A DNA stretch of 64,000 nucleotides from Lentzea alba (GCF_011067745.1 NZ_JAAMPJ010000002.1:682001-746000), one strand, 5' to 3'; positions 24,685 through 33,723 are shown, counted from the first letter of the stretch. Made by a program: numbers and translations. The notes: generated from the letters alone by a model not told the origin.

Positions 24685-25605
24685 GTGTCCACTGAAAGCA
24701 GTGCCGAGTCCAGTCCACTGGTGAAGATCCGGTCGTTGCTGCCGGGTCTCGCGCGCGCCGAGCAGCGCGTCGCGAAGGTGGTCCTGGAGAACCCGGCAAC
24801 GGTCGCGCACCGCAGCATCACCGAGGTCGCCGAGCAGGCCGGCACGAGTGAGACCACGGTGACGCGGTTCTGCAAGGCCATCGGCGTCGGCGGCTACCCG
24901 GAGCTGCGCATCGCGCTCGCCGCCGACACCGCACGCAGCCAGGCCAGGGCCAACCACGACATGGGCGGCGACATCCTGCCTGGCGACGACCTCAAGCAGG
25001 TCGTGGGCAAGGTCGCGTACGCCGACGCCCGCGCCGTCGAGGAGACCGCGGAGCAGCTCGACATCGAGTCGCTCGACAAGGTCGTCCAAGCCGTCGCGGG
25101 CGCCCGCCGGGTCGACGTCTACGGCTTCGGCGCGAGCGCTTTCGTCGCGTTCGACCTGCAGCAGAAGCTGCACCGCATCGGCCTCACCTGCTTCGCGTGG
25201 AACGACACGCACATCGCGCTGACCTCGGCCGCCGTCCTCACCGACGCGGACGTCGCCGTCGGCATCTCCCACACCGGCTCGACCGCGGAGACCGTCGAGG
25301 CGCTGCGCGTCGCCCGGGAGACCGGCGCCACCACGGTCGCCCTGACGAACTTCCCGCGCTCGCCCATCACCGAGATCGCCGACCACGTGCTGACCACGGC
25401 CGCGCGCGAGACCACCTTCCGCTCCGGCGCGATGGCCAGCCGCATCGCCCAGCTCACCGTGATCGACTGCCTGTTCATCGGCGTCGCCCAGCACCACGTG
25501 GACACGGCGAAGACGGCGTTGGAAGCGACCTACGAAGCGGTGTCCGGTCACCGGCTGGGCGCGAGACCAGATGGCCGGCGGCGGCCGCGGGAGACGACTA
25601 AATGA
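24685..25605 (+). CDS. murR: MurR/RpiR-family transcriptional regulator
   Basis: Regulator of 306 residues: N-terminal RpiR helix-turn-helix (RVAKVVLENPATVAHRSITEVAEQ, around residues 25-65, with SETTVTRFCKAIG as recognition helix) and a C-terminal SIS sugar-phosphate domain (YGFGASAFVAFD, GISHTGSTAETVEAL). It sits directly in front of murQ with a four-base overlap, so it most likely senses MurNAc-6-phosphate and controls murQ and perhaps the nagZ operon, as in B. subtilis and E. coli. Operator not identified; the promoter itself is a candidate. Confidence 0.9.
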   Translation: MSTESSAESSPLVKIRSLLPGLARAEQRVAKVVLENPATVAHRSITEVAEQAGTSETTVTRFCKAIGVGGYPELRIALAADTARSQARANHDMGGDILPGDDLKQVVGKVAYADARAVEETAEQLDIESLDKVVQAVAGARRVDVYGFGASAFVAFDLQQKLHRIGLTCFAWNDTHIALTSAAVLTDADVAVGISHTGSTAETVEALRVARETGATTVALTNFPRSPITEIADHVLTTAARETTFRSGAMASRIAQLTVIDCLFIGVAQHHVDTAKTALEATYEAVSGHRLGARPDGRRRPRETTK

Positions 25606-26513
25606 TCTCCCCCCGGAACGGTGTGGTGGTGCGCGTGGAATCTCCGACCGAACAACGGAACCCTCGCACCACGGACATCGACCGGGTCCCCACGATCGAC
25701 GTGCTGCGCATGATCAACGATGAGGACCGCACGGTCCCGTCCGCCGTCGCCGAGGCACTGCCGGAACTGGCCCGCGCGGTCGACCTCGGCGTCACCTCGA
25801 TCATGTCCGGCGGCCGCGTCCACTACGTCGGCGCCGGCACGTCCGGGCGGCTGGCCACGCTGGACGCCGCCGAACTGGTGCCCACGTTCAACGCCCCGAG
25901 CGACTGGTTCGTCGCCCACCACGCCGGCGGTTCGGAAGCCCTCGTCCGCGCCGTCGAAGAGGTCGAGGACTCGTCCGGTGCCGCCCAGATCCGCCGCCAC
26001 GCCACCGGAAAAGACCTGGTGGTGGGCGTGACGGCGTCCGGGCGCACGCCGTTCGTGATCGGCGCGCTGCAGGAGGCGCAAGCGCTTGGCGCCCACACCG
26101 TGCTCGTGTCGAACAACGCGTCGGTGCCGTTCGCGGCGGACGTCCTGGTCGCGCTGAACACCGGCCCGGAGGTCATCGCCGGGTCGACCCGGATGAAGGC
26201 GGGCTCGGCTCAGAAACTGGTCCTGACCTCGTTCTCCACCGCGGTGATGATCAAGCTCGGCCGCACCTACTCGAACCTGATGGTCAGCATGCGCGCGACC
26301 AACGCGAAGCTGCGCGGGCGGACGATCCGCATCCTGCACGAGGCCACCGGCCAACCCGAGGACGCCTGCGAGCAGGCGCTGGCGGACGCGGCCGGCGACC
26401 TCAAGGTGGCGCTGGTGCACCTGCTGTCCGGCGAACCGACCGAACGTGCGGCCGCCGCCTTGGAGGACACCAAGGGCCACGTCCGCAACGCGCTGGACCG
26501 GCTGGCGGGTTAG
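25602..26513 (+). CDS. murQ: N-acetylmuramic acid 6-phosphate etherase
   Basis: SIS-domain etherase of 303 residues that splits MurNAc-6-phosphate into GlcNAc-6-phosphate and lactate. Typical motifs: RVHYVGAGTSGRLATLD-type phosphate loop near residue 70, GGSEALVRAVEEVEDS with the catalytic Glu, and NTGPEVIAGSTRMKAGSAQK (EVI.GSTR.KAG). Start ATG overlaps the murR stop; homologues often begin at the later GTG (VRVESPTEQRNP), so the first 8-9 residues are uncertain. No MurNAc kinase or PTS transporter was seen in the window. Confidence 0.93.
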   Translation: MISPRNGVVVRVESPTEQRNPRTTDIDRVPTIDVLRMINDEDRTVPSAVAEALPELARAVDLGVTSIMSGGRVHYVGAGTSGRLATLDAAELVPTFNAPSDWFVAHHAGGSEALVRAVEEVEDSSGAAQIRRHATGKDLVVGVTASGRTPFVIGALQEAQALGAHTVLVSNNASVPFAADVLVALNTGPEVIAGSTRMKAGSAQKLVLTSFSTAVMIKLGRTYSNLMVSMRATNAKLRGRTIRILHEATGQPEDACEQALADAAGDLKVALVHLLSGEPTERAAAALEDTKGHVRNALDRLAG

Positions 26514-26538
26514 GTCCGGCCCGAACGCGGATGCCTTG

Positions 26539-26979
26539 TCATCCCGGCAACACCGGACGCCACGGGATCGGCGTCGACAGCACCATCGCGCTGGACGTCT
26601 CCCCGTGGCTCGCGAGCCGGACCAGCAGCCGTTCCAGCTCCGTGATCGAGGTCGTCACGACCTTCACGACCGAGCAGATGTCGCCGGTCAGCCGCACGAC
26701 CTCGACCACCTCCGGGAGGTCGTCGAGCAGCTCGGGATGGACCGTGATGCACCGCGGGCCGTAGCACTTCATGCGCACCAACGCGACGACCGGACGTCCG
26801 ACGACGGTGGGGTCGACCACGGCGCGATAGCCGGTGATGGCGCCCATGTTCTCCAGCCGTCGGACGCGTTGGGCGACCGTTGGCGGTGAGACGTGTACTC
26901 GCCGTGCGAGCTCGTTGTAGGACAGGCGCGCATCCTCTTGGAGGGCCTCCAACAGGGCCTTGTCGACCTCGTCCAACAT
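26539..26979 (-). CDS. Lrp/AsnC-family regulator, probably of the kynurenine operon
   Basis: Protein of 146 residues with an N-terminal HTH (LSYNELARRVHVSPPTVAQRV) and a C-terminal RAM ligand domain. Starts MLDEVDKALLEAL, typical of the family. It is divergent from kynA, the arrangement of KynR in proteobacteria, so kynurenine or tryptophan is a likely ligand (inference). Regular TGCAAA-type half sites fill the shared promoter region. Confidence 0.88.
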   Translation of the reverse strand: MLDEVDKALLEALQEDARLSYNELARRVHVSPPTVAQRVRRLENMGAITGYRAVVDPTVVGRPVVALVRMKCYGPRCITVHPELLDDLPEVVEVVRLTGDICSVVKVVTTSITELERLLVRLASHGETSSAMVLSTPIPWRPVLPG

Positions 26980-26982
26980 GAA

Positions 26983-27034
26983 TGCAAAGCTACCTGGCGA
27001 TTCTGTTTGCAATCAGAAGAAGTTTGGAGCAAAC
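26983..27034. promoter_or_regulatory. Three phased half sites between lrp-type regulator and kynA
   Basis: TGCAAA (26983-26988), its complement TTTGCA (27006-27011) and GCAAAC (27029-27034), each start 23 bases from the last. Lrp-type proteins often bind such phased arrays. Not experimentally known. Confidence 0.45.
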
Positions 27035-27085
27035 GCCTTTCGTCACCCATTCAGGTGAGGAAGCCCAGGCAGGAGGATTGAGGGC

Positions 27086-27901
27086 ATGAGCTGCCCCGTG
27101 TCCCCCAAGCTGGATTTCGGCGGCACCACGCCGTACGAGGACTACGTGCACGCGTCGGTGCTGCACACCCTTCAACAGCAGTGGTCCAAAGATCCCCGTG
27201 AGATGTCGTTCCTGGTCATCACGCAGGTGATGGAGCTGTACTTCGGCCTGCTCTGCTTCGAGTGGCGGCAGGCCCAGACCGAACTCCGCCAAAACGACCT
27301 CAGGGCCGCCGTCCGCACGCTCAGGCGTTCGGACCTGCACCTGCAGGCGCTCTCCGCGGCGTGGCGGCCGATCGCGCGGATGACGCCTACCGAGTTCAAC
27401 TCGTTCCGCGACGCGCTCGGTGAGGGCTCGGGCTTCCAGTCGGGCATGTACCGCGAGATGGAGTTCCTGCTCGGCGAGAAGTCCGCGTCGATGCTCGTGC
27501 CGCACCGCGCGGTGCCGGCGATGCACGCGCAGCTGGAGGAGTCCCTCGCGAAGCCTTCGCTGTACGACGACGTGCTCGCGGCGTTGAAGCGCCGCGGTTT
27601 CGACATTCCCAGCGAAGTGCTCGACCGCGACCTCACCAAGGCGTACGAGGCGTCGCCCGAGGTCGAGCAGGTGTGGGCGGCGATCTACCGCGGCGACGAC
27701 CGCGACCTGCTGGAGCTGGGCGAGGCGCTGACGGACATCGCCGAGGAGTTCGCGCGCTGGCGCTACGACCACCTGCTCGCGACGCGCCGGTCGATGGGCG
27801 CGAAGGTCGGCACCGGCGGCTCCGCTGGTGTTGCCTGGCTGGAGAAGCGCACCCAGCGTGCGGTGTTCCCGGAACTGTGGACCGCCAGGAGCTACGTGTG
27901 A
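27086..27901 (+). CDS. kynA: Tryptophan 2,3-dioxygenase
   Basis: Heme enzyme of 271 residues opening the indole ring of L-tryptophan to N-formylkynurenine. TPYEDYVHASVLHTLQQQW and SGFQSGMYREMEFLLG match the family; the axial heme His is in RYDHLLATRRSMG, and GTGGSAGVAWL is the substrate loop. The distal His of the HQTYELW motif is replaced (VITQVMELYF). AGGAGG stands before the ATG. Overlaps kynU by four bases. No formamidase gene (kynB) was seen nearby, so that step is encoded elsewhere or is spontaneous. Confidence 0.92.
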   Translation: MSCPVSPKLDFGGTTPYEDYVHASVLHTLQQQWSKDPREMSFLVITQVMELYFGLLCFEWRQAQTELRQNDLRAAVRTLRRSDLHLQALSAAWRPIARMTPTEFNSFRDALGEGSGFQSGMYREMEFLLGEKSASMLVPHRAVPAMHAQLEESLAKPSLYDDVLAALKRRGFDIPSEVLDRDLTKAYEASPEVEQVWAAIYRGDDRDLLELGEALTDIAEEFARWRYDHLLATRRSMGAKVGTGGSAGVAWLEKRTQRAVFPELWTARSYV

Positions 27902-28998
27902 AGCGTGAGCTGTTCGACATCCCTGAAGGTGTCATCTACCTCGACGGCAACTCTCTCGGCGCGGCGCCGAAGCACGTCGCCGAACGGATGCAGGAGGTCG
28001 TGCGGCATCAGTGGGGCACGCGGCTGATCCGGTCGTGGTCCGAGGGCTGGTGGGAGGCGCCGCAACGGATCGGCGACCGCGTCGGCCGGCTGATCGGGGC
28101 CGCGCCCGGCCAGGTCGTCGTCGGCGACTCCACGTCGGTCAACGTCTTCAAGGCGTTGATGGGAGCCGTGAAAGGCACGAGCCGCACCGAGATCGTGTGC
28201 GACGAGTCGACGTTCCCGACCGACGGGTACATCGCGCAGTCCGTGGCTTCGTTGACCGGGCTCAAGATTCGCGGTGCGCATCCGTCCTCTTTGGACCTCA
28301 CTGAGGACACCGCGGTGGTGTTGCTTAACCAGGTCGACTACCGGACCGGCGCGCTCAACGACATGAAGGCGCTGACCGAGCAGGCGCACGGCGTTGGCGC
28401 ACAGGTGGTCTGGGACCTCTGCCACAGCGCGGGCGTGCTGCCGATCGAGCTGGACGCGTTGGGCGTCGACTTCGCGATCGGGTGCACCTACAAGTTCCTC
28501 AACGGCGGACCGGGCTCGCCCGCGTTCATCTACGTGCCGACGCACAAGCAGGCGACGTTCGAGAACCCGTTGTCCGGCTGGAACGGCCACCGCGAGCCGT
28601 TCGCGATGGAGACGTCCTACGAACCGGACCCCGGCATCGTCCGGGCGCGGGTCGGCACGCCGGACATCCTGTCGATGCTGGCCCTCGACGCCGCGCTGGA
28701 CGTGTGGGACGACGTCGACCTCGCCGAACTGCGGGAGCGAGGGCTCGAGCTCACCGCGTTGTTCCGCGCGCAGGTCGAGAAGCTCACGAACCTCGAAGTG
28801 ATCACCCCCGAGGTCCGCGGCAACCAGATCTCGGTGCGCTGCCCGGACGCCAAGGCCGTGATGGACGAACTGATCGCGCGCGGCGTCATCGGCGACCAGC
28901 GGCCGCCGGACATCCTCCGGTTCGGGTTCGCGCCGCTCTACGTGACCGACGAGGACGCGATCAGGGCCGCCGAGGTGCTGGCCGAAGTCACCCGGTGA
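27898..28998 (+). CDS. kynU: Kynureninase
   Basis: PLP enzyme of 366 residues that cleaves kynurenine to anthranilate and alanine. GQVVVGDSTSVNVFKAL binds the cofactor phosphate, VWDLCHSAGVLPI holds the Asp that contacts the PLP ring, and the Schiff-base lysine is in GCTYKFLNGGPGSPAF. The GTG start (VKRELFDIPEGV) overlaps the kynA stop. Together with kynA the operon feeds tryptophan to anthranilate. The 3' end overlaps a convergent gene by 11 bases. Confidence 0.93.
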   Translation: MKRELFDIPEGVIYLDGNSLGAAPKHVAERMQEVVRHQWGTRLIRSWSEGWWEAPQRIGDRVGRLIGAAPGQVVVGDSTSVNVFKALMGAVKGTSRTEIVCDESTFPTDGYIAQSVASLTGLKIRGAHPSSLDLTEDTAVVLLNQVDYRTGALNDMKALTEQAHGVGAQVVWDLCHSAGVLPIELDALGVDFAIGCTYKFLNGGPGSPAFIYVPTHKQATFENPLSGWNGHREPFAMETSYEPDPGIVRARVGTPDILSMLALDAALDVWDDVDLAELRERGLELTALFRAQVEKLTNLEVITPEVRGNQISVRCPDAKAVMDELIARGVIGDQRPPDILRFGFAPLYVTDEDAIRAAEVLAEVTR

Positions 28999-29716
28999 GT
29001 GCGGCGTCCGCGATGCTCTTCGCCTCGCGGGCGCCCGCCTCCAGGGACGAGCACACGAACAGGATCCACTGCGCCAGACCTTCCAACGAGCCCGACGCGA
29101 ACGCCACGGACGCGGCCTCGTACTCGGCCGACCGGCGCAGGCACGCCACCTCCGGCACGCCGAGGCCCTTGGGGTCGAGACCGCTGGAGATCGAGGTCAT
29201 CCTGGCCGCCGCCCGCGCCACCACGCCGTTGGCCACGTCGAACGGCGCCAGCCCGAGCAGTTCGCCGTGCACGACCGCGACCAGAACCGGAGCCGGCACG
29301 GACGTTCCACCGGTGACCAGCGACCCGAGCATGTCGAGCCGGGCCGACACGTCCTCGGACACCCGTGGACGACCAACGTCAGATGCGAGGTCCGCAGCAG
29401 CGAGCACGTGCAACCGCGCGAGGGCCTGCAACGGCGCGCGCTGCCAGGTGCTCACCAAACCGCCCAGTGCCTCGGCGACGCGCAAAGACCCGGCCAGCAC
29501 GGGGTTCGTGACCTCGCCGGACTCCGGAATCTCGGTCGGCCCGCCTTCCAGCGCCGCCGACGCACGGGCGGCGCGGACGGACGCTTCGGCCGCCGTCGTG
29601 GCCCAGCCGCGCAAGTTCACCCGATGGCGGTGCACCTGGAAGACGGCGTCCTTGGCCGCGTTGGCGGCGTCGGCCACACCAGGCAAGGAAAGCAGCGGAG
29701 CAAGCGGATCGGTCAC
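28988..29716 (-). CDS. Conserved protein upstream of acs (Rv3662c-like)
   Basis: Protein of 242 residues, alpha-helical and Ala-rich, with ASAALEGGPTEIP and LARLHVLAAADL. This resembles the helical inhibitory-motif region of Fic-type proteins, but the Fic catalytic HPFxxGNG motif is absent. Members in this chromosomal place are often labelled oxidoreductase without evidence. Position and length fit Rv3662c. TACTCT ends 8 bases before the GTG start, suggesting a leaderless transcript. Function unknown. Confidence 0.7.
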   Translation of the reverse strand: MTDPLAPLLSLPGVADAANAAKDAVFQVHRHRVNLRGWATTAAEASVRAARASAALEGGPTEIPESGEVTNPVLAGSLRVAEALGGLVSTWQRAPLQALARLHVLAAADLASDVGRPRVSEDVSARLDMLGSLVTGGTSVPAPVLVAVVHGELLGLAPFDVANGVVARAAARMTSISSGLDPKGLGVPEVACLRRSAEYEAASVAFASGSLEGLAQWILFVCSSLEAGAREAKSIADAALTG

Positions 29717-29898
29717 GGTCGCGCAGAGTACCTGACCAGGTGAAACGCGTGATCCAGCTCACTGCCCGGACCGTTGAGCGCGCAACTGCGCCCGTTCAAC
29801 GCGCCGCACGTGCTTCAACCAGACAAAACGGGTTACACAATGGAAGCCGTGTCGTAATCCACCCCAGATTGGTCTGAACCTTTCGGGGGAGGACCCTG

Positions 29899-29926
29899 TT
29901 GGAAGTGAACTGGCTCGCACTACGGT
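29899..29926 (+). promoter_or_regulatory. Predicted promoter of acs
   Basis: TTGGAA, 16 bases, TACGGT, about 50 bases before the ATG. The partly palindromic GGTTAC...GTAATCC just upstream (about 29829-29858) could be an activator site. Both are by-eye matches. Confidence 0.4.
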
Positions 29927-29975
29927 CAGTACCCGCATCCCCAACCGGTCTGGATTTTCCAGGAGGTCTCGCACC

Positions 29976-31958
29976 ATGACCCAGTCGCCAGGCCAGGGCC
30001 AAGCCCTGGACAACCTGCTCACGGAGAGCAGGACGTTCCCGCCTTCCGACGAGTTCGCGGCACAGGCGAACGCACAGCCCTCGCTGTACGAGGAGGCGAA
30101 GGCCGACCGCGAGGCGTTCTGGGCGAAGCAGGCGGAACGGCTGCACTGGGACACCAAGTGGACGCAGGTCCTGGACTGGTCGGACGCGCCGTTCGCCAAG
30201 TGGTTCGTCGGCGGCAAGCTCAACGTCGCCTACAACTGCGTCGACCGGCACGTCGAGTCCGGCCACGGCGACCAGGTCGCGATCCACTGGGAGGGCGAGC
30301 CCGGTGACTCCCGCGCCATCACCTACGCCGAGCTGCAGCGCGAGGTCTCCAAGGCCGCGAACGCGTTGACCTCGCTGGGGATCGGCGCCGAGGACCGCGT
30401 CGCGATCTACATGCCGATGATCCCCGAGGCGATCTTCGCGATGCTCGCGTGCGCCCGCGTCGGCGCGATGCACAGCGTCGTGTTCGGCGGCTTCTCCGCC
30501 GAGGCGCTGCGCACCCGCATCGAGGACTCCTCGTGCCGGCTCGTGATCACCACCGACGGCCAGTACCGCCGCGGCAACCCCTTCCCGCTCAAGCCCGCCG
30601 TCGACGAGGCCGTCGCCGCCGCGCCGTCCGTCGAGAAGGTCATCGTCGTCAAGCGGACCGACTCCGAGGTCGCGTGGACGGACAAGGACGTGTGGTGGCA
30701 CGAGCTGGTGGACGGGCAGTCCGACCAGCACACCCCCGAGGCGTTCGACTCGGAGCACCCGCTCTTCATCCTCTACACCTCGGGCACCACAGGTAAGCCG
30801 AAGGGCATCCTGCACACGTCCGGCGGCTACCTCACGCAGGCGTCGTACACGCACCACAACGTGTTCGACCTCAAGCCGGACACCGACGTGTACTGGTGCA
30901 CCGCGGACATCGGCTGGGTCACCGGCCACAGCTACATCGTCTACGGCCCGCTGTCGAACCGCGTGACGCAGGTCGTCTACGAAGGCACGCCGAACACCCC
31001 GCACGAGGGCCGGCACTGGGAGATCGTGCAGAAGTACGGCGTCTCGATCTACTACACCGCGCCGACGCTGATCCGCACCTTCATGAAGTGGGGCGCGGAC
31101 ATCCCGGCCAAGTACGACCTCAGCTCGCTGCGGGTCCTGGGTTCGGTCGGCGAGCCGATCAACCCCGAGGCGTGGATCTGGTACCGCGAGAACGTCGGCG
31201 GCGGCAAGACCCCGATCGTCGACACGTGGTGGCAGACCGAGACCGGCGCGATCATGATCTCGCCGCTGCCCGGCGTGGTGTCGACCAAGCCCGGTTCGGC
31301 GCAGCGCCCGCTGCCCGGCATCGGCGCGAAGGTCGTCAACGACGAGGGCGTCGAGGTCCCGCACGGTGGCGGTGGCTACCTGGTGCTCGACGAGCCGTGG
31401 CCGTCGATGCTGCGCGGCATCTGGGGCGACGAGGAGCGCTACCGCGACACGTACTGGTCGCGTTTCAAGGACCAGGGCTTCTACTTCGCCGGTGACGGTG
31501 CCAAGTACGACGACGACGGCGACATCTGGCTGCTCGGCCGCGTCGACGACGTGATGAACGTGTCCGGCCACCGCATCTCCACCACCGAGGTCGAGTCCGC
31601 GCTGGTCTCGCACCCGACCGTGGCCGAGGCGGCCGTCGTCGGCGCGTCGGACGCGACCACCGGCCAGGGCATCGTGGCGTTCGTGATCCTGCGCGGTGGC
31701 GCGGGTTCCGACGCCGGTGGCGCCGACGCGATCAAGGCGCTGCGCGACCACGTGGCCAAGGAGATCGGCCCGATCGCGAAGCCGCGGCAGATCATGGTCG
31801 TGCCGGAGCTGCCGAAAACGCGGTCCGGCAAGATCATGAGGCGTCTTCTCCGGGATGTCGCCGAGAACCGCGCGGTCGGCGACGTGACGACGCTGGCCGA
31901 CTCGTCGGTGATGGACCTGATCTCGGCGGGCCTGCAGTCGGGCAAGTCCGAGGACTGA
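29976..31958 (+). CDS. acs: Acetyl-CoA synthetase
   Basis: AMP-forming acetate-CoA ligase of 660 residues, the usual length. YTSGTTGKPKG near residue 266 is the P-loop (A3), WWQTETG the A5 motif, DDVMNVSGHR the hinge region, and PKTRSGKIMRR near residue 613 contains the lysine acetylated by Pat-type regulators. ATG is preceded by AGGAGG. Same chromosomal setting as Rv3667. Converts acetate to acetyl-CoA; in actinobacteria activity is controlled by lysine acetylation and often by Crp. Confidence 0.96.
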   Translation: MTQSPGQGQALDNLLTESRTFPPSDEFAAQANAQPSLYEEAKADREAFWAKQAERLHWDTKWTQVLDWSDAPFAKWFVGGKLNVAYNCVDRHVESGHGDQVAIHWEGEPGDSRAITYAELQREVSKAANALTSLGIGAEDRVAIYMPMIPEAIFAMLACARVGAMHSVVFGGFSAEALRTRIEDSSCRLVITTDGQYRRGNPFPLKPAVDEAVAAAPSVEKVIVVKRTDSEVAWTDKDVWWHELVDGQSDQHTPEAFDSEHPLFILYTSGTTGKPKGILHTSGGYLTQASYTHHNVFDLKPDTDVYWCTADIGWVTGHSYIVYGPLSNRVTQVVYEGTPNTPHEGRHWEIVQKYGVSIYYTAPTLIRTFMKWGADIPAKYDLSSLRVLGSVGEPINPEAWIWYRENVGGGKTPIVDTWWQTETGAIMISPLPGVVSTKPGSAQRPLPGIGAKVVNDEGVEVPHGGGGYLVLDEPWPSMLRGIWGDEERYRDTYWSRFKDQGFYFAGDGAKYDDDGDIWLLGRVDDVMNVSGHRISTTEVESALVSHPTVAEAAVVGASDATTGQGIVAFVILRGGAGSDAGGADAIKALRDHVAKEIGPIAKPRQIMVVPELPKTRSGKIMRRLLRDVAENRAVGDVTTLADSSVMDLISAGLQSGKSED

Positions 31959-31972
31959 TCAGCACAAACGTG

Positions 31973-32000
31973 ACGGGCGTCCTCACTCGAGGGCGCCCGT
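31973..32000 (+). terminator. Hairpin terminator after acs
   Basis: ACGGGCGTCC / GGGCGCCCGT, 10 pairs with one G-T, loop of 8 bases, followed by TTCGCGTT. Located 15 bases after the acs stop. Confidence 0.65.
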
Positions 32001-32084
32001 TCGCGTTAAGATCGCAACAGGGTGAGCCGGGAAGTCTGGTCGGCACGAGGATTTGCCGTACCTGCTGACCGCCCTAGGAGCCCT

Positions 32085-33251
32085 GTGTCGCGCAAGAAGG
32101 CCGTTGCCGCCGAGTTCGCCCGTTACCTCCGCACGGAAACCGTCGGTGGCACCGTGCTGCTCGCAGCGACCGCCATAGCGCTGATCTGGGCCAATTCACC
32201 GCTCTCCCCCGCCTACTTCGGGCTGCGGGACCTGCACGCCGGACCGTTGACCGTCGGCGAGTGGGCCACGGACGGACTGCTCGCCATCTTCTTCTTCGTC
32301 GCTGGTCTCGAACTGAAGCGCGAACTGGTCGTCGGCGAGCTGTCGGAGTTCAAGGCGGCGATCCTGCCGGTGGTCGCGGCGATCGGCGGGATGATCGTGC
32401 CGGCGCTGATCGCGTTGTCGATCGGCTGGGGCCAGCCGGGGATCGAGAAGGCCTGGGCGATTCCGGTGGCGACGGACATCGCGTTCGCGTTGGGGGTGCT
32501 GGCGTTGACGGCGTCCGGGCTGCCGTCGAGCCTGCGGGTCTTCCTGCTCTCGCTGGCCGTGGTGGACGACCTGGGTGCGATCGTCGTGATCGCGATCCTG
32601 TTCACGGCGCACTTCAACCTGCTCGCGGCGGGGGCCGTCGTGCTGCTGCTCGCGCTGTACTGGTTCCTGCAGCACAAGCGGGTCACCAGCGTTTGGCTCT
32701 ACGTGCCGATCGCGCTCGCCACCTGGTGGTTCATGCACGAGTCGGGCATCCACGCCACGATCGCCGGCGTCGCGCTGGCGTTGCTCACGCGGGTGAAGCG
32801 CGACCCGTACGAGCAGGAAGCCCCCGCGGTCCGGCTCGAACACCGGCTGCAGCCGTGGTCGGCCGGGGTGGCGGTGCCGGTGTTCGCGCTGTTCGCGGCG
32901 GGCGTGCCGGTCGGCGCCGAAGCGCTGGGCAGGCTCTTCGCGGACAAGATCGCGATCGGCGTGATCGTCGGGCTCGTCGTCGGCAAGGTGATCGGGATCG
33001 TGGGGGCCTCGGCGCTCGCGGTGTGGTTCAAGGCGGCGGTCTGGCCGTCCGGCGCCGGACCGCGGGACATCTTCGCGGTGGCGGTGCTGGGCGGGGTCGG
33101 GTTCACGGTGAGCCTGCTGATCGCGGACCTCTCACTCGACCAGCCCGAGACCGCCAAGGCCGCCGTGCTGATCGCCTCGATGATCTCGTCGCTGCTCGCC
33201 GCGGTGTTGCTCATTCGCCGCAGCCGGGCGCATGGCACGATGTCCGGGTGA
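32085..33251 (+). CDS. nhaA: Na+/H+ antiporter NhaA
   Basis: Membrane antiporter of 388 residues with about 11-12 helices. VATDIAFALGVLAL and LAVVDDLGAIVVIAI contain the ion-binding aspartates, the DD pair of the NhaA transport site. The GTG start (VSRKKAVAAEFARYL) follows TAGGAG by 4-5 bases. It probably exports Na+ at alkaline pH. GTGA overlap with the next gene shows the two are translated together. Confidence 0.93.
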   Translation: MSRKKAVAAEFARYLRTETVGGTVLLAATAIALIWANSPLSPAYFGLRDLHAGPLTVGEWATDGLLAIFFFVAGLELKRELVVGELSEFKAAILPVVAAIGGMIVPALIALSIGWGQPGIEKAWAIPVATDIAFALGVLALTASGLPSSLRVFLLSLAVVDDLGAIVVIAILFTAHFNLLAAGAVVLLLALYWFLQHKRVTSVWLYVPIALATWWFMHESGIHATIAGVALALLTRVKRDPYEQEAPAVRLEHRLQPWSAGVAVPVFALFAAGVPVGAEALGRLFADKIAIGVIVGLVVGKVIGIVGASALAVWFKAAVWPSGAGPRDIFAVAVLGGVGFTVSLLIADLSLDQPETAKAAVLIASMISSLLAAVLLIRRSRAHGTMSG

Positions 33252-33703
33252 CCACCAGGGAGCACATTGCGTCGATTCCGCTGACCGCAGACGACCCGAC
33301 CGCCGAGGCATCGATCGGTGGCCTCGTTCGTGACGCGACCGCGCACATGTCGACTCTGGTCAGAGCAGAGGTCGAACTCGCCAAGGGCGAGCTCGTCAAG
33401 GAGCTCAAGAAGGGCGCGTTCGGCAGCGCCTACCTGATCGCCGCTCTCACGGTGCTCTGCTTCAGCCTGTTCTTCCTCTTCATGGCCCTCGGGTTCGGGT
33501 TCTCCGAGTGGTGGGGCTGGCCCAGGTGGGCGGGCTTCGGGCTCGTGTTCGTCGTGATGCTCGTGGCGACCGGGCTCCTGGTCCTGCTCGGCGTGCGCAA
33601 GCTGAAGAAGATCAGGGCGCCGGAGAAGTCGATCGCGGCCGCGAAGGACACCGTCGCGGCCCTCACCCAGCGGGACACCAAGAGCAGGGGCGACGACAAC
33701 TGA
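33248..33703 (+). CDS. Holin-X-like membrane protein (phage holin family, Rv3669-like)
   Basis: Protein of 151 residues: an amphipathic N-terminal helix (LVRAEVELAKGELVKELKK, a hallmark of the actinobacterial holin-X family), then two membrane helices with an aromatic turn GFGFSEWWGWPRW, and a basic, charged tail. Despite the family name no phage genes surround it; it is a core gene next to the EphE-like hydrolase as in mycobacteria. Role unknown, possibly envelope-related. The 3' end overlaps a possible CTG start of the next gene. Confidence 0.82.
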   Translation: MTTREHIASIPLTADDPTAEASIGGLVRDATAHMSTLVRAEVELAKGELVKELKKGAFGSAYLIAALTVLCFSLFFLFMALGFGFSEWWGWPRWAGFGLVFVVMLVATGLLVLLGVRKLKKIRAPEKSIAAAKDTVAALTQRDTKSRGDDN

Positions 33704-33723
33704 GCCGCAAACCCGACCCGTCG

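Noticed and set aside
33248-33703. Prophage remnant suggested by the holin family name
   Set aside because: No other phage gene is near; the gene is part of the conserved actinobacterial backbone.
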